A program made the translations under genes and the position numbers. Below, one piece after another: positions 6,062 to 12,823 of a DNA stretch of 12,823 nt (its first letter is position 1; each line of letters begins with the position of its first letter). The DNA comes from Actinomycetota bacterium. Its GTDB lineage: Bacteria; Actinomycetota; Humimicrobiia; Humimicrobiales; Humimicrobiaceae. The notes beneath the pieces are model-generated. The model made no database searches and was not told the DNA's origin. It worked only from the letters and a program-made list of their open reading frames with translations. The stretch is from NCBI GenBank assembly GCA_028718045.1, contig JAQUMQ010000017.1:1-12823 (forward strand). Direction: 5' to 3'.

Positions 6062-7408
6062 CTATAAAATTGGCAGATAGTTGTCAATTTCATAATCCGT
6101 AACGAATGTTCTGTATTTATCCCATTCGATTTTTTTATTTTCGATGAATTTTGTAAATATATGATTGCCGAGAGTTTCTTTCATAAGTTTGCTTTTTTCA
6201 AGATTTTTTACCGCTTCATATAGGTTGTCAGGCAAAGTGTCTATTCCGGCATTGTTTCTCTTCATGTAATCCATTTCGAAAATATTTTCTTCTATGGGAT
6301 CCTGAAGTGCATAATTGTTTTTTATTCCTTCCAACCCTGCGGCAAGCATCACACTGAAAGCAAGATACGGATTGCATGCAGGATCAGGACACCTGAATTC
6401 AACTCTTGTTGCTTTTTCCTTGCCCGGCTTATAAAGCGGGACTCTTACCAAAGTCGATCTGTTTTTTCTAGCCCAGGAGATATAAACGGGAGCTTCATAA
6501 CCCGGAACAAGTCTTTTATAAGAGTTAACCCATTGATTGGTTATTGCAACAAATTCCTTACAATGTTTTAAAAGCCCCGCAATGTAGCTTTTTGCTTCCG
6601 GCGATAAAAAATATTTATCCTTGGGATCAAAGAAGGCGTTTTTGTCACCTTTGAATAAAGATTGATGAACATGCATTCCGCTCCCATTTTCACCAAATAT
6701 AGGTTTTGGCATAAAAGTGGCATAAACATTATGTTTCATCGCAATTTCTTTAACGACAAGCCTGTAAGTCATCGCATTGTCTGCCATTGTAAGCGCATCC
6801 TCGTATCTTAAATCAATTTCATGCTGGGATGGCGCAACTTCATGGTGCGAATATTCAACGCATATTCCCATCGAATTTAGATAAAGAATAGTTTCTCTTC
6901 TTAAATCGCTTGCCACATCCAGCGTGGTAAGATCGAAGTATCCTCCCTGGTCCAGCACCTCAGGTTTTCCCTTATCGCTTTTAAAATAAAAGTATTCCAG
7001 TTCGGGCCCTACATGGAATGTATAACCCAATTCTTTTGCTTTCTTTAAATTTTTCTTTAAAATCCATCTGGGATCGCCTTCAAAATGTTCGCCGGTAGGA
7101 AGTATCATGTCGCAAAACATTCTTGCGACTCCACTCTCCATGGGTCTCCATGGAAGAATCTTGAAAGTGGAAGGATCGGGAAGCGCTATCATATCGCTTT
7201 CTTCGATCCTCGAAAAGCCTTCTATCGAAGAACCGTCAAATCCCATACCTTCATATAAAGCGTTTTCGAGCTCTTCTATCGTAATCGAGAAGCTTTTTAG
7301 CATTCCCTGAACATCTGTGAACCATAATCTTATAAACTTTATGTGATCGTCTTTAGCCTTTTTTAATACGTATTCTCTCATATCATCCATTTTTTTATTA
7401 CCGCCCAT
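6062..7408 (-). CDS. glnA: Glutamine synthetase, type I alpha
   Basis: This enzyme makes glutamine from glutamate, ammonia and ATP as a cytoplasmic dodecamer. It is 448 residues, normal for the type. Motifs in order are GFDGSSIEGF (56-65), metal-binding GPELEYF with E136 and E138, HHEVAPSQHE with E190 and E197, NGSGMHVHQS with H246, VPGYEAP (flap Glu), the arginine-rich NRSTLVRVP, and VEFRCPDPACNPYLA. The adenylylation loop and extra insertion of beta-type enzymes are absent. R67 in FSRIEESDM matches the Bacillus residue tied to feedback inhibition, so control by glutamine or AMP feedback rather than adenylylation is likely. ATG 7408 follows a strong GGGAGGA. It is the last of four minus-strand genes, 223 bases behind nadE, which consumes its product. 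I see no clear GlnR or nitrogen operator upstream. Confidence 0.97.
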   Translation of the reverse strand: MGGNKKMDDMREYVLKKAKDDHIKFIRLWFTDVQGMLKSFSITIEELENALYEGMGFDGSSIEGFSRIEESDMIALPDPSTFKILPWRPMESGVARMFCDMILPTGEHFEGDPRWILKKNLKKAKELGYTFHVGPELEYFYFKSDKGKPEVLDQGGYFDLTTLDVASDLRRETILYLNSMGICVEYSHHEVAPSQHEIDLRYEDALTMADNAMTYRLVVKEIAMKHNVYATFMPKPIFGENGSGMHVHQSLFKGDKNAFFDPKDKYFLSPEAKSYIAGLLKHCKEFVAITNQWVNSYKRLVPGYEAPVYISWARKNRSTLVRVPLYKPGKEKATRVEFRCPDPACNPYLAFSVMLAAGLEGIKNNYALQDPIEENIFEMDYMKRNNAGIDTLPDNLYEAVKNLEKSKLMKETLGNHIFTKFIENKKIEWDKYRTFVTDYEIDNYLPIL

Positions 7409-7553
7409 AGTTCCTCCCTGTTTTTAATATAATTAGTAAGCTGATCCGCATTCATAAACATGTTTTTCGATCAAAGATAAGTCCAAATGTTTATCAAATT
7501 ATTTTTAAAATATGTAAAATATTTAAAAACTATGAAATATCAAATCTTTAAAC

Positions 7554-7603
7554 AAAAACCAATGATATATGCAATATTTTATTATTACAAGAAACTCATT
7601 GGT
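7554..7603 (-). terminator. Weak candidate terminator of nadE
   Basis: On the minus strand ACCAATGA (7603-7596) and TCATTGGT (7565-7558) form a perfect 8-bp stem followed by TTTT (7557-7554). The loop is long, about 30 bases, and AT-rich, so this is only a candidate. It lies 29 bases past the nadE stop and before glnA. If real, it makes glnA depend on its own promoter. Confidence 0.3.
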
Positions 7604-7631
7604 GTGCGTTTATTATTATATTTTATTTTCG

Positions 7632-9401
7632 TTAGCCAAACCTGTTCGTCATGGGATATCTCCTGTCTTTACCGGAGATTCCGGGATTTATTTTTATTCC
7701 CGGTGACCCTTGCCTTCTTTTGTATTCGTTCCTATCAATTAGATGCACAACCTTTTTTACGGTTTCGGCAGGGTATCCCATCGTATGGATCATATAGCTC
7801 AGATCCATATCTTCTTCCATGTATGCCTTGATTATTTTATCAAGTAAGTCATAAGAAGGAAGATAGTCCTCGTCTTTTTGATTTGGCTTTAATTCTGCTG
7901 AAGGTACTTTTATCAATATGTTCTCGGGGATAATACGGTTATATTTTTTGTTTATGAATTTGCATAAGGAGTATACTTTTGTTTTATAAATGTCTTTGAT
8001 TGGAGAAAAACCACCTGCCATATCGCCGTACAAAGTGCAATATCCTACGCTGGTCTCGCTTTTGTTGCCGGTTGTAAGAACGAGCCATCCTAATTCATTC
8101 GAAAGCGCCATCAGGATATTTCCTCTGATTCTTGCTTGAATGTTTTCTTTAGTCAAATTTATTTTATCTGATTTAAAAATATTCTTTAATGATTCAAGGT
8201 AACATTCGTACATCCTCGATATGGGAATGCTTATCGAATTTATTTTTATGTTTTTAGCCAATTCAAGAGAATCATCAATGCTTGACTGGCTTGAATAGCA
8301 GGAAGGCATAAGAATTCCCGTAATATTTTCATTTCCTATTGCCATCGAAGCAATAACTGCTACAAGAGCCGAGTCTATGCCTCCGCTTAATCCAAAAACT
8401 GCTTTTTCGAATCCGTTTTTATGAAGATAATCTCTTGTTCCGAGGATCAAAGCTTTAAGAATTTCTTCGTCTTCACAAGAAATAAAGTCTTCGTAGTTTG
8501 TATACGAAGGCGCATATGATCTTTTATTTAAAGAGCTTTCTTTATCTGCGGAATCCAAACTCTTTGTTGCCGATTTGATTAATTTGGGAAGACTTATATT
8601 TTTTCCGGAAAACATAAGTTTTTGATTTTCATATCTTACATCTTTTAATCTTATCGATTTTACCTCTTCGAGGTCGATGTCACATATTAACCGGTCTTCT
8701 TCGAAAGGTTTGCACCTCGAAATTATTTTTCCGTTTGCATCGATAACCAACGAATTTCCTTCGAATACCAGTTCGTCCTGGCCGCCGACCAAATTTGCAT
8801 ATGCTATAAAGGCTCTGTAATCGACAGACTTTTTTTGAAGCAATTTTTCATACTCCGAAATTTTTCCTATATAATAAGGAAAGGCTGAGATATTGACGAT
8901 AAGCTGTGCTTGCCCATATATTGCCTGAATTTTTGCCGGATCTTCCGAATGATGTATGTCCTTGCAAATGGTAACGCCAACCAAACTGTTTTTTATTTCA
9001 AATATTTTATTTTCCGTTCCTTTTTGGAAATACCTTTCTTCCTCGAAAAAAGAATGATTATACAAGTGTTGCTTGTTGTAAACCGAAAGAATTTTTTTAT
9101 CGCTAATTATTGCCGCAGAATTAAAAATGCCGTTTTCTTTGTTGACGAAGCCGCACACCAATGTAATTTTGTCCGTAAGCTGCCTTATTTTTTCGATATA
9201 TTCCAGGTTTTTGTCGATAAACGAAGGCTTTAGCAAAAGATCCTCGGGAGGGTAGCCGGTAAGCGCAAGTTCGGGTAAAATCACGATATCGCAGTAAAAC
9301 TGCCTGGCTTTTTCTATCGACTTTGCAATCGAATTAAAATTTTTTGCAAAATCTCCTACGGTAGGATTTATTTGAGAAATGCATAGTCTTAATGTACTGA
9401 T
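7632..9401 (-). CDS. nadE: Glutamine-dependent NAD+ synthetase, likely AUC start
   Basis: NadE performs the last step of NAD synthesis: it amidates deamido-NAD with ATP, using ammonia from glutamine. The N-terminal nitrilase-type glutaminase domain has the triad E44 (LPELALTGYP), K110 (YNKQHLYN) and C146 (TICKDIHH). The synthetase domain has the PP-loop SGGIDSA near 339-345, TTGNKSE, a GDMAGGFSP segment and the typical GKDRRYPMTNRF end. No ATG, GTG or TTG lies in frame between a TGA (9438-9440) and a GTG at 9284. Starting at that GTG would delete the first beta strand. The codons upstream encode a perfect family N-terminus, STLRLCISQINPTVGDF. Its first codon is ATC (9401-9399), seven bases after AGGAG. 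I therefore place the start at ATC, giving 589 residues. A sequencing error in ATG, or a recent start-codon mutation, is the alternative. Confidence 0.93.
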   Translation of the reverse strand: MSTLRLCISQINPTVGDFAKNFNSIAKSIEKARQFYCDIVILPELALTGYPPEDLLLKPSFIDKNLEYIEKIRQLTDKITLVCGFVNKENGIFNSAAIISDKKILSVYNKQHLYNHSFFEEERYFQKGTENKIFEIKNSLVGVTICKDIHHSEDPAKIQAIYGQAQLIVNISAFPYYIGKISEYEKLLQKKSVDYRAFIAYANLVGGQDELVFEGNSLVIDANGKIISRCKPFEEDRLICDIDLEEVKSIRLKDVRYENQKLMFSGKNISLPKLIKSATKSLDSADKESSLNKRSYAPSYTNYEDFISCEDEEILKALILGTRDYLHKNGFEKAVFGLSGGIDSALVAVIASMAIGNENITGILMPSCYSSQSSIDDSLELAKNIKINSISIPISRMYECYLESLKNIFKSDKINLTKENIQARIRGNILMALSNELGWLVLTTGNKSETSVGYCTLYGDMAGGFSPIKDIYKTKVYSLCKFINKKYNRIIPENILIKVPSAELKPNQKDEDYLPSYDLLDKIIKAYMEEDMDLSYMIHTMGYPAETVKKVVHLIDRNEYKRRQGSPGIKINPGISGKDRRYPMTNRFG

Positions 9402-9408
9402 ACCGGAA

Positions 9409-9413
9409 CTCCT
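9409..9413 (-). promoter_or_regulatory. Ribosome binding site that decides the nadE start
   Basis: AGGAG on the minus strand (AAAAGGAG in context) ends seven bases before the ATC at 9401. Spacing is ideal for that codon and for no canonical start. An ATG nearby (minus strand, near 9382) is in another frame and opens only about 16 codons. Confidence 0.7.
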
Positions 9414-9435
9414 TTTGCATATTTTATTTTTTAGA

Positions 9436-9450
9436 TGTCAAAATTTGACA
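9436..9450. promoter_or_regulatory. 15-bp dyad upstream of nadE, operator-like
   Basis: TGTCAAA (9436-9442) and TTTGACA (9444-9450) form a perfect 7-bp dyad around one A. It lies in the 75-base gap between the MIP18 gene and nadE, 34 bases before the nadE start codon. Each arm contains TTGACA on one strand, so it could also hold a -35 element, but no well-spaced -10 follows for nadE. TGTC/GACA half-sites occur in several repressor sites; I cannot name the regulator. Confidence 0.4.
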
Positions 9451-9476
9451 AAAGCCTTTTGCCGAAACAGGGTTTT

Positions 9477-9797
9477 TTATTTTTGCGAGCTCAGTCTTTC
9501 TCTTACTGTTTTTGAAATCATTTCAGGAGTCCATTTAGGTTCCCAAACAAGGTTAATTTCTACTTTGCCGATGCCATCCATCTTTTTTATTCTTTCCTTT
9601 GCCTGTTCCTTGATATACATGTACATCGGACATCCTTTTGTCGTAAAAGTCATATCTATATTTACGTCATTGGTTTCGTTTATTTCGACTTTATAAATCA
9701 AACCCAGGTCAACGATGTTTATCGGGATCTCAGGATCATAAACTTCAGATAAAGCTTTTAGTACGTCATCTTTGGTTAGTTGTTTTGCTTCATTCAT
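9477..9797 (-). CDS. MIP18/DUF59 family Fe-S maturation protein (SufT/PaaD-like)
   Basis: This is a small single-domain protein of 106 residues, the normal size for the family. It has YDPEIPINIVDLGLIY at 20-35 and TTKGCPM with the conserved C56, followed by a helix and the typical LVWEPKWTPEMI segment near 83-94. Members named SufT help mature Fe-S proteins; others act as accessory proteins of oxygenases (PaaD) or are fused to Mrp/ApbC. Here the next gene upstream is a cysteine desulfurase, which supports an Fe-S role, so SufT-like is the better guess. ATG 9797 follows GAGGAAA at good spacing. It sits 139 bases after the desulfurase stop and 75 before nadE, all on the minus strand. Confidence 0.88.
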   Translation of the reverse strand: MNEAKQLTKDDVLKALSEVYDPEIPINIVDLGLIYKVEINETNDVNIDMTFTTKGCPMYMYIKEQAKERIKKMDGIGKVEINLVWEPKWTPEMISKTVRERLSSQK

Positions 9798-9936
9798 TTA
9801 ATTTCCTCATTTTCTATCTTGTTTAAAAATTTATTCGATGCTCGAGTCTTTATTTTTTAATTTTAATTATTTTAGGACAAATGTAAAATTAAAAATAGTT
9901 TAATACGATTTGATGCAAGAGATATTAACAGACATA

Positions 9937-11136
9937 TCAAAATATGAAATATTTATTGCTGTCCTTTTCTTTCAAGGAAAGATAGCTGTTTCTTAAATCA
10001 GACACGATTCCGGGCAGTATTTCTGTCAGGTAGTCAACTTCTTCTTTAGAATTTTCGAAACCAAGTGTAATTCTGATGGATCCTTTTGCAAATTCGGGGC
10101 AAATTCCCATTGCAAGAAGCGGATCGCTTATATCCGCTGCTGCGCTTTTACAAGCTGAACCGGCAGAAATTGCGATGCCATATTCGTCAAGCTTTCTTAC
10201 TATGTCACTTCCGTCGAGATGCTTAAAAGTAAAATTGCAGTTTCCAGGCAATCTTTTTTCCGGATGGCCGTTGTAGGTTACATCAGTTATTTTTTGAAGA
10301 ATACCGTCTCTTAAATAATCTCTTAGTTCTGTGGTTTTTTTTATTCTTTGGCTGAAATTTGACGACAAAATTTCAACCGATTTAGCAAATCCCGCAATAC
10401 CCGGGGTATTTTCGGTACCTGATCTCTTACCCTTTTCCTGTCCGCCGCCAAATATCTGAGGCATAATCTTTATGCCTCTTTTTATGAACAATGCCCCCAC
10501 GCCTTTAGGCGCATATATTTTGTGACCCGAGATGGACATAAGATCCACGTTAAGGTGATTGACATCTATGTTTGCATTCATATAGCTTTGAACCGCATCG
10601 GAATGGAAAATAATGTCATTTTCTTTTGCGATCCTGCCTATTTCTGCGATAGGTTGAATGGAGCCCATTATATTGTTTCCGTGCATTACCGTAATCAGCA
10701 CGGTCTTGTTTATTATGGCATTTCTTACATCTTGTGGATCTACGATGCCGCTGCCGTCGACAGGCAAATAAGTTATGTCGTATCCTTCATGCTCCAGCAC
10801 TCTCAATGGCATATGTATAGCCGGATGCTCGATTTCCGTAGTTATTATGTGGTTCCCTTTTTTATAATAAGCCTCGGCAATACCGAAAATCGCAATGTTG
10901 TTGCTTTCCGTTCCTCCGCTCGTAAACAGTATTTCGTCGGGATAGCAATTTATTGATTTTGCAATAATATTCCTGGAATTTTCAAGAATATGTTTTGCCC
11001 TCACTCCGAAAAGATGAGATTCGGATGCATTACCGAAATACAATGTCATGGTGTCATAGACAACTTTTGCAACTTCAGGCATAACCGGTGTCGTAGCACT
11101 GTGGTCAAAATATATGTAATGTGAAAATTTTTCCAT
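9937..11136 (-). CDS. Cysteine desulfurase, NifS/IscS family
   Basis: This pyridoxal-phosphate enzyme takes sulfur from cysteine, leaving alanine, and carries it as a cysteine persulfide for Fe-S clusters or other thio-products. It has 399 residues, a normal length. Motifs are YFDHSATTP at 9-17, SGGTESNN at 73-80, cofactor-stacking H104 (EIEHPAI), HSDAVQS with D180, SISGHK with PLP-binding K206, GGGQEKGKRSGTEN near 230-243, and the persulfide Cys C329 in SAGSACKS. The usual NNEIG segment reads NNIMG here (154-158), so the conserved Glu is replaced by Ile. No scaffold IscU or SufU is next to it; the following gene is a MIP18 protein. ATG 11136 has only a weak ribosome site (AGG). A TATAAT lies about 40 bases upstream. 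Whether it serves general Fe-S assembly or one pathway such as NAD synthesis, as NifS does in Bacillus, cannot be settled here. Confidence 0.95.
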   Translation of the reverse strand: MEKFSHYIYFDHSATTPVMPEVAKVVYDTMTLYFGNASESHLFGVRAKHILENSRNIIAKSINCYPDEILFTSGGTESNNIAIFGIAEAYYKKGNHIITTEIEHPAIHMPLRVLEHEGYDITYLPVDGSGIVDPQDVRNAIINKTVLITVMHGNNIMGSIQPIAEIGRIAKENDIIFHSDAVQSYMNANIDVNHLNVDLMSISGHKIYAPKGVGALFIKRGIKIMPQIFGGGQEKGKRSGTENTPGIAGFAKSVEILSSNFSQRIKKTTELRDYLRDGILQKITDVTYNGHPEKRLPGNCNFTFKHLDGSDIVRKLDEYGIAISAGSACKSAAADISDPLLAMGICPEFAKGSIRITLGFENSKEEVDYLTEILPGIVSDLRNSYLSLKEKDSNKYFIF

Positions 11137-11158
11137 CGTATCAGCCTGACTGCGTTAT

Positions 11159-11201
11159 GCATCGATGCTTGATGATTATAATTTTAATAAAAATATTTTT
11201 A
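11159..11201 (-). promoter_or_regulatory. Candidate promoter of the cysteine desulfurase gene
   Basis: On the minus strand a perfect -10 TATAAT (11180-11175) is preceded by an A/T tract containing the 14-bp palindrome TAAAAATATTTTTA (11188-11201). The -35 is poor (ATTAAA at best). The expected RNA start falls near GCATCGATGC (11159-11168), a 10-bp palindrome that could be an operator. The leader would be about 30 bases. Confidence 0.35.
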
Positions 11202-11280
11202 ATATTATATGAAGAATTCGATTTTTTCTAAAGGATTTGCAGAAATTTTTTGACTATGTATGGGTCGAATTGTTTTCCTG

Positions 11281-11345
11281 CGTTAGTTTGACAGCATAGC
11301 TGAAAGAAAAATACCTAATAATCCCCGTTAGTTTGACAGCATAGC
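11281..11345 (+). repeat. 20-bp direct repeat pair, period 45
   Basis: CGTTAGTTTGACAGCATAGC occurs exactly at 11281-11300 and 11326-11345. The 25-base stretches after each copy are only partly alike but both end in AATCCCC at the same distance, so the unit is about 45 bases with a diverged second half. A third AATCCCC lies in the stem of the following terminator. Confidence 0.9.
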
Positions 11346-11372
11346 CCAGAAACTAATCTCCAACAATCCCCC

Positions 11373-11408
11373 AAATCCCCTTTAATATGAGCTTTTAGGG
11401 GATTTTTT
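11373..11408 (+). terminator. Rho-independent terminator, plus strand, without an obvious gene
   Basis: AAATCCCCT (11373-11381) and AGGGGATTT (11397-11405) form a perfect 9-bp stem with a 15-base loop. A run of T continues to 11408. On the minus strand the stem is followed by G-rich sequence, so it works only rightward. No plus-strand gene precedes it: the nearest upstream gene, the desulfurase, points away. It therefore implies a small transcript starting between about 11140 and 11330, or a relic of a lost gene. Confidence 0.7.
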
Positions 11409-11671
11409 ATTGTAAATTATTATCATAAATATAAATTTAAGAGGAAATTCTAAATTTTTTGGAAATGCCCTCCCTTCTAATGTGAGTAAAAATAATAGTA
11501 TTTATTTATGAATGAAGTTGAAAAAAGATTGAAATAAAAAAGCAAAACCATTGTAAATTATAGTAAACAAACTTTCTAATATGACTCTCACCTTTTAATC
11601 ATTTGTAATGTATTATTGCTTATAATAAAATTTATCGGAAATACTTATTTTTTATATAAATAAGAAAAAAA

Positions 11672-12823
11672 ATGGTTTTTAACCTTAAGTTAAAAAATAA
11701 GAAAGAGATATTAACGAAAGGTATTAACGCTAATATTATAAAACTTTATATTTCATCAATGTTTTATAATATATTGTTTGATAGAGCAATATGGATAATA
11801 TATCTAATTGAGCGTGGACAAAATACTTTTCAAGTCGGATTAGTAGAATCATTATTGCATTTATCTATATTTATATTTGAAATTCCAACGGGACTAATAG
11901 CTGACATTTATGGAAGACGTATCAGTCTGATATATTCAAGGATAATCATTATTGTATATGCTGTTGGTATGATTTTTTCTGGGAAATTTTATTTCTTTTC
12001 CATATTGTTTATTTTAATGGGCATGGGTTCAACATTTAATTCTGGTGCAGATATCGCATTGTTATATGATTCATTAAAATTGAAAGGAAAAAATAAGAAC
12101 AAGATTTTTATTAAAATAAATGGGTTTTATGGTTCATTTATGACTTTTGGAATGGCTTTAGGATTGTTCATGGGAGGTATTTTGAAATTAGTGTCTTGGG
12201 AATTTTTATATCTATCCCTAGCTGTTGTTCAAGTGATTTCAATTATACCACTTATTAAATTTGATGAGATTAGAAGTGCGAAATGTAACAATAATGCACT
12301 ATTTAATAAGTTTTTTTCAAATATTAAGGTAATATTGTCCAACACTAAAAAGACATTTAATAATCGCATATTTCTAATGCTATCAATTGGTATTATTTTT
12401 TTTATTGCATCAACGAACACATTATATCTTTTTATCCCTCTTTGGTTTAAACAACTCGGATACTCAGAATTTATAATATCAAATGTATTTGCAATCGATT
12501 CTATTATTAGTATATTTACTTATTCGGTGGTTCATAAAATAGAAGGAAGAATAAATATAAACAAACTCATTATTTTCCCACCATTTATTTCTTCACTATT
12601 TTTAGCTTCAATAACTTTTGTCCCAGATATTTTTGCTTTTATTTTTTTCGTTATTATAAGTAATATGATGGTGTTTTTTTATCCGCTCTCAAATACGTTA
12701 ATCAATAAAAAAATAGGATCCAAAGAGAGGGCAACTGTTTTATCAAGTATTAGTTTTATGGGTTCTTTATTTATGATGTTTGCATTTCCTTTGATAGGTC
12801 ATTTAGCAGAATATATTTCTGTT
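11672..12823 (+). CDS. MFS transporter, 5' part (cut by window end)
   Basis: An uninterrupted frame of 384 codons runs from ATG 11672 to the window edge with no stop. The protein is very hydrophobic with about ten visible membrane segments. It carries the MFS loop 2-3 signature as GLIADIYGRR (near residues 77-86), preceded by FEIPTG. This resembles the drug-efflux type of major facilitator; the substrate cannot be read. A charged loop (NKNKIFIKIN) and a middle hydrophilic loop (near 190-220) separate the segments. The usual length is about 400 to 420 residues, so little is missing. The start is preceded only by an A-tract (AAGAAAAAAA), a weak ribosome site; M30 is a less likely alternative. 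Base composition is visibly more AT-rich than the metabolic genes, with Lys and Asn almost all AAA/AAT, which may indicate later acquisition. Confidence 0.85.
   Translation, partial: MVFNLKLKNKKEILTKGINANIIKLYISSMFYNILFDRAIWIIYLIERGQNTFQVGLVESLLHLSIFIFEIPTGLIADIYGRRISLIYSRIIIIVYAVGMIFSGKFYFFSILFILMGMGSTFNSGADIALLYDSLKLKGKNKNKIFIKINGFYGSFMTFGMALGLFMGGILKLVSWEFLYLSLAVVQVISIIPLIKFDEIRSAKCNNNALFNKFFSNIKVILSNTKKTFNNRIFLMLSIGIIFFIASTNTLYLFIPLWFKQLGYSEFIISNVFAIDSIISIFTYSVVHKIEGRININKLIIFPPFISSLFLASITFVPDIFAFIFFVIISNMMVFFYPLSNTLINKKIGSKERATVLSSISFMGSLFMMFAFPLIGHLAEYISV

Larger units (their letters stand above)
11137..11671. other. Non-coding region between desulfurase and MFS gene
   Basis: No supportable coding region is visible on either strand in these 535 bases. 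The region holds the divergent desulfurase promoter, an exact 20-bp direct repeat pair and a plus-strand terminator. About 260 bases of AT-rich sequence follow before the transporter. In that last part I see no convincing promoter or RNA gene. Confidence 0.6.

Noticed and set aside
7456..7465. AAACATGTTT palindrome upstream of glnA as a nitrogen regulator site
   Set aside because: Only 10 bp and it does not fit the GlnR pattern (TGTNA, seven bases, TNACA). It is a likely chance match.
7632..9284. nadE starting at the GTG at 9284
   Set aside because: It would remove the first beta strand of the glutaminase domain, has no good ribosome site, and the upstream codons in the same frame encode the conserved family N-terminus.
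9854..9895. 12-bp AT-only inverted repeat between the desulfurase and MIP18 genes, considered as a terminator
   Set aside because: The stem is all A/T with an 18-base loop and no T-run follows on either strand. Such repeats arise easily in sequence this AT-rich.
11158..11235. Short plus-strand ORF of about 24 codons starting ATGCATCGATGC
   Set aside because: No ribosome site, very AT-rich, and it overlaps the divergent desulfurase promoter. Nothing supports translation.
11281..11345. The 20-bp repeat pair as a second CRISPR array
   Set aside because: Only two copies, a unit shorter than normal CRISPR repeats, and the sequences between and after the copies are partly similar, unlike independent spacers.

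Overview
The window reads as AT-rich bacterial chromosome. Genes have strong GGAGG-type ribosome sites, a class I alpha-type glutamine synthetase, a glutamine-dependent NAD synthetase and a type I-C CRISPR array. This suggests a low-GC, probably anaerobic bacterium, Bacillota-like in style. The phylum cannot be fixed from the sequence alone.

Layout: (1) 1-844 is the trailer-side part of a type I-C CRISPR array with 13 repeats and 12 complete spacers. It runs off the left edge, and no cas gene is inside the window. (2) 845-2760 looks like a gene-decay zone. It holds a hairpin/T-tract terminator, an unrecognised minus-strand ORF, a truncated DUF2164-type gene, one intact DUF4143-type AAA ATPase, and a start-less 3' gene fragment. 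(3) 2920-5947 holds a class II aldolase (minus strand) divergent from a band-7/SPFH membrane protein and a VIT1/CCC1-type membrane transporter (plus strand). (4) 6062-11136 is a run of four minus-strand genes, in transcription order: NifS/IscS-type cysteine desulfurase, MIP18/SufT-type Fe-S maturation protein, glutamine-dependent NAD synthetase and glutamine synthetase. (5) 11137-11671 is non-coding, with an exact 20-bp direct repeat pair and an orphan plus-strand terminator. (6) 11672 to the right edge is a more AT-rich MFS transporter, cut by the window end.

How the genes fit together: glutamine synthetase makes glutamine, which the amidotransferase domain of NadE uses to amidate the NAD precursor. 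The desulfurase and the MIP18 protein plausibly cooperate in iron-sulfur assembly. Gaps of 75 to 223 bases mean this need not be one transcript. The aldolase belongs to central sugar metabolism. It has its own promoter overlapped by inverted repeats.

No clear new multi-gene system is visible. The most unusual points are: nadE appears to start at an AUC codon placed 7 bases after an AGGAG; the CRISPR array has a tandem duplicate spacer flanking a mutated repeat; the repeat pair plus orphan terminator at 11281-11408 could be a small RNA locus; and two strong dyads sit upstream of the aldolase and nadE.
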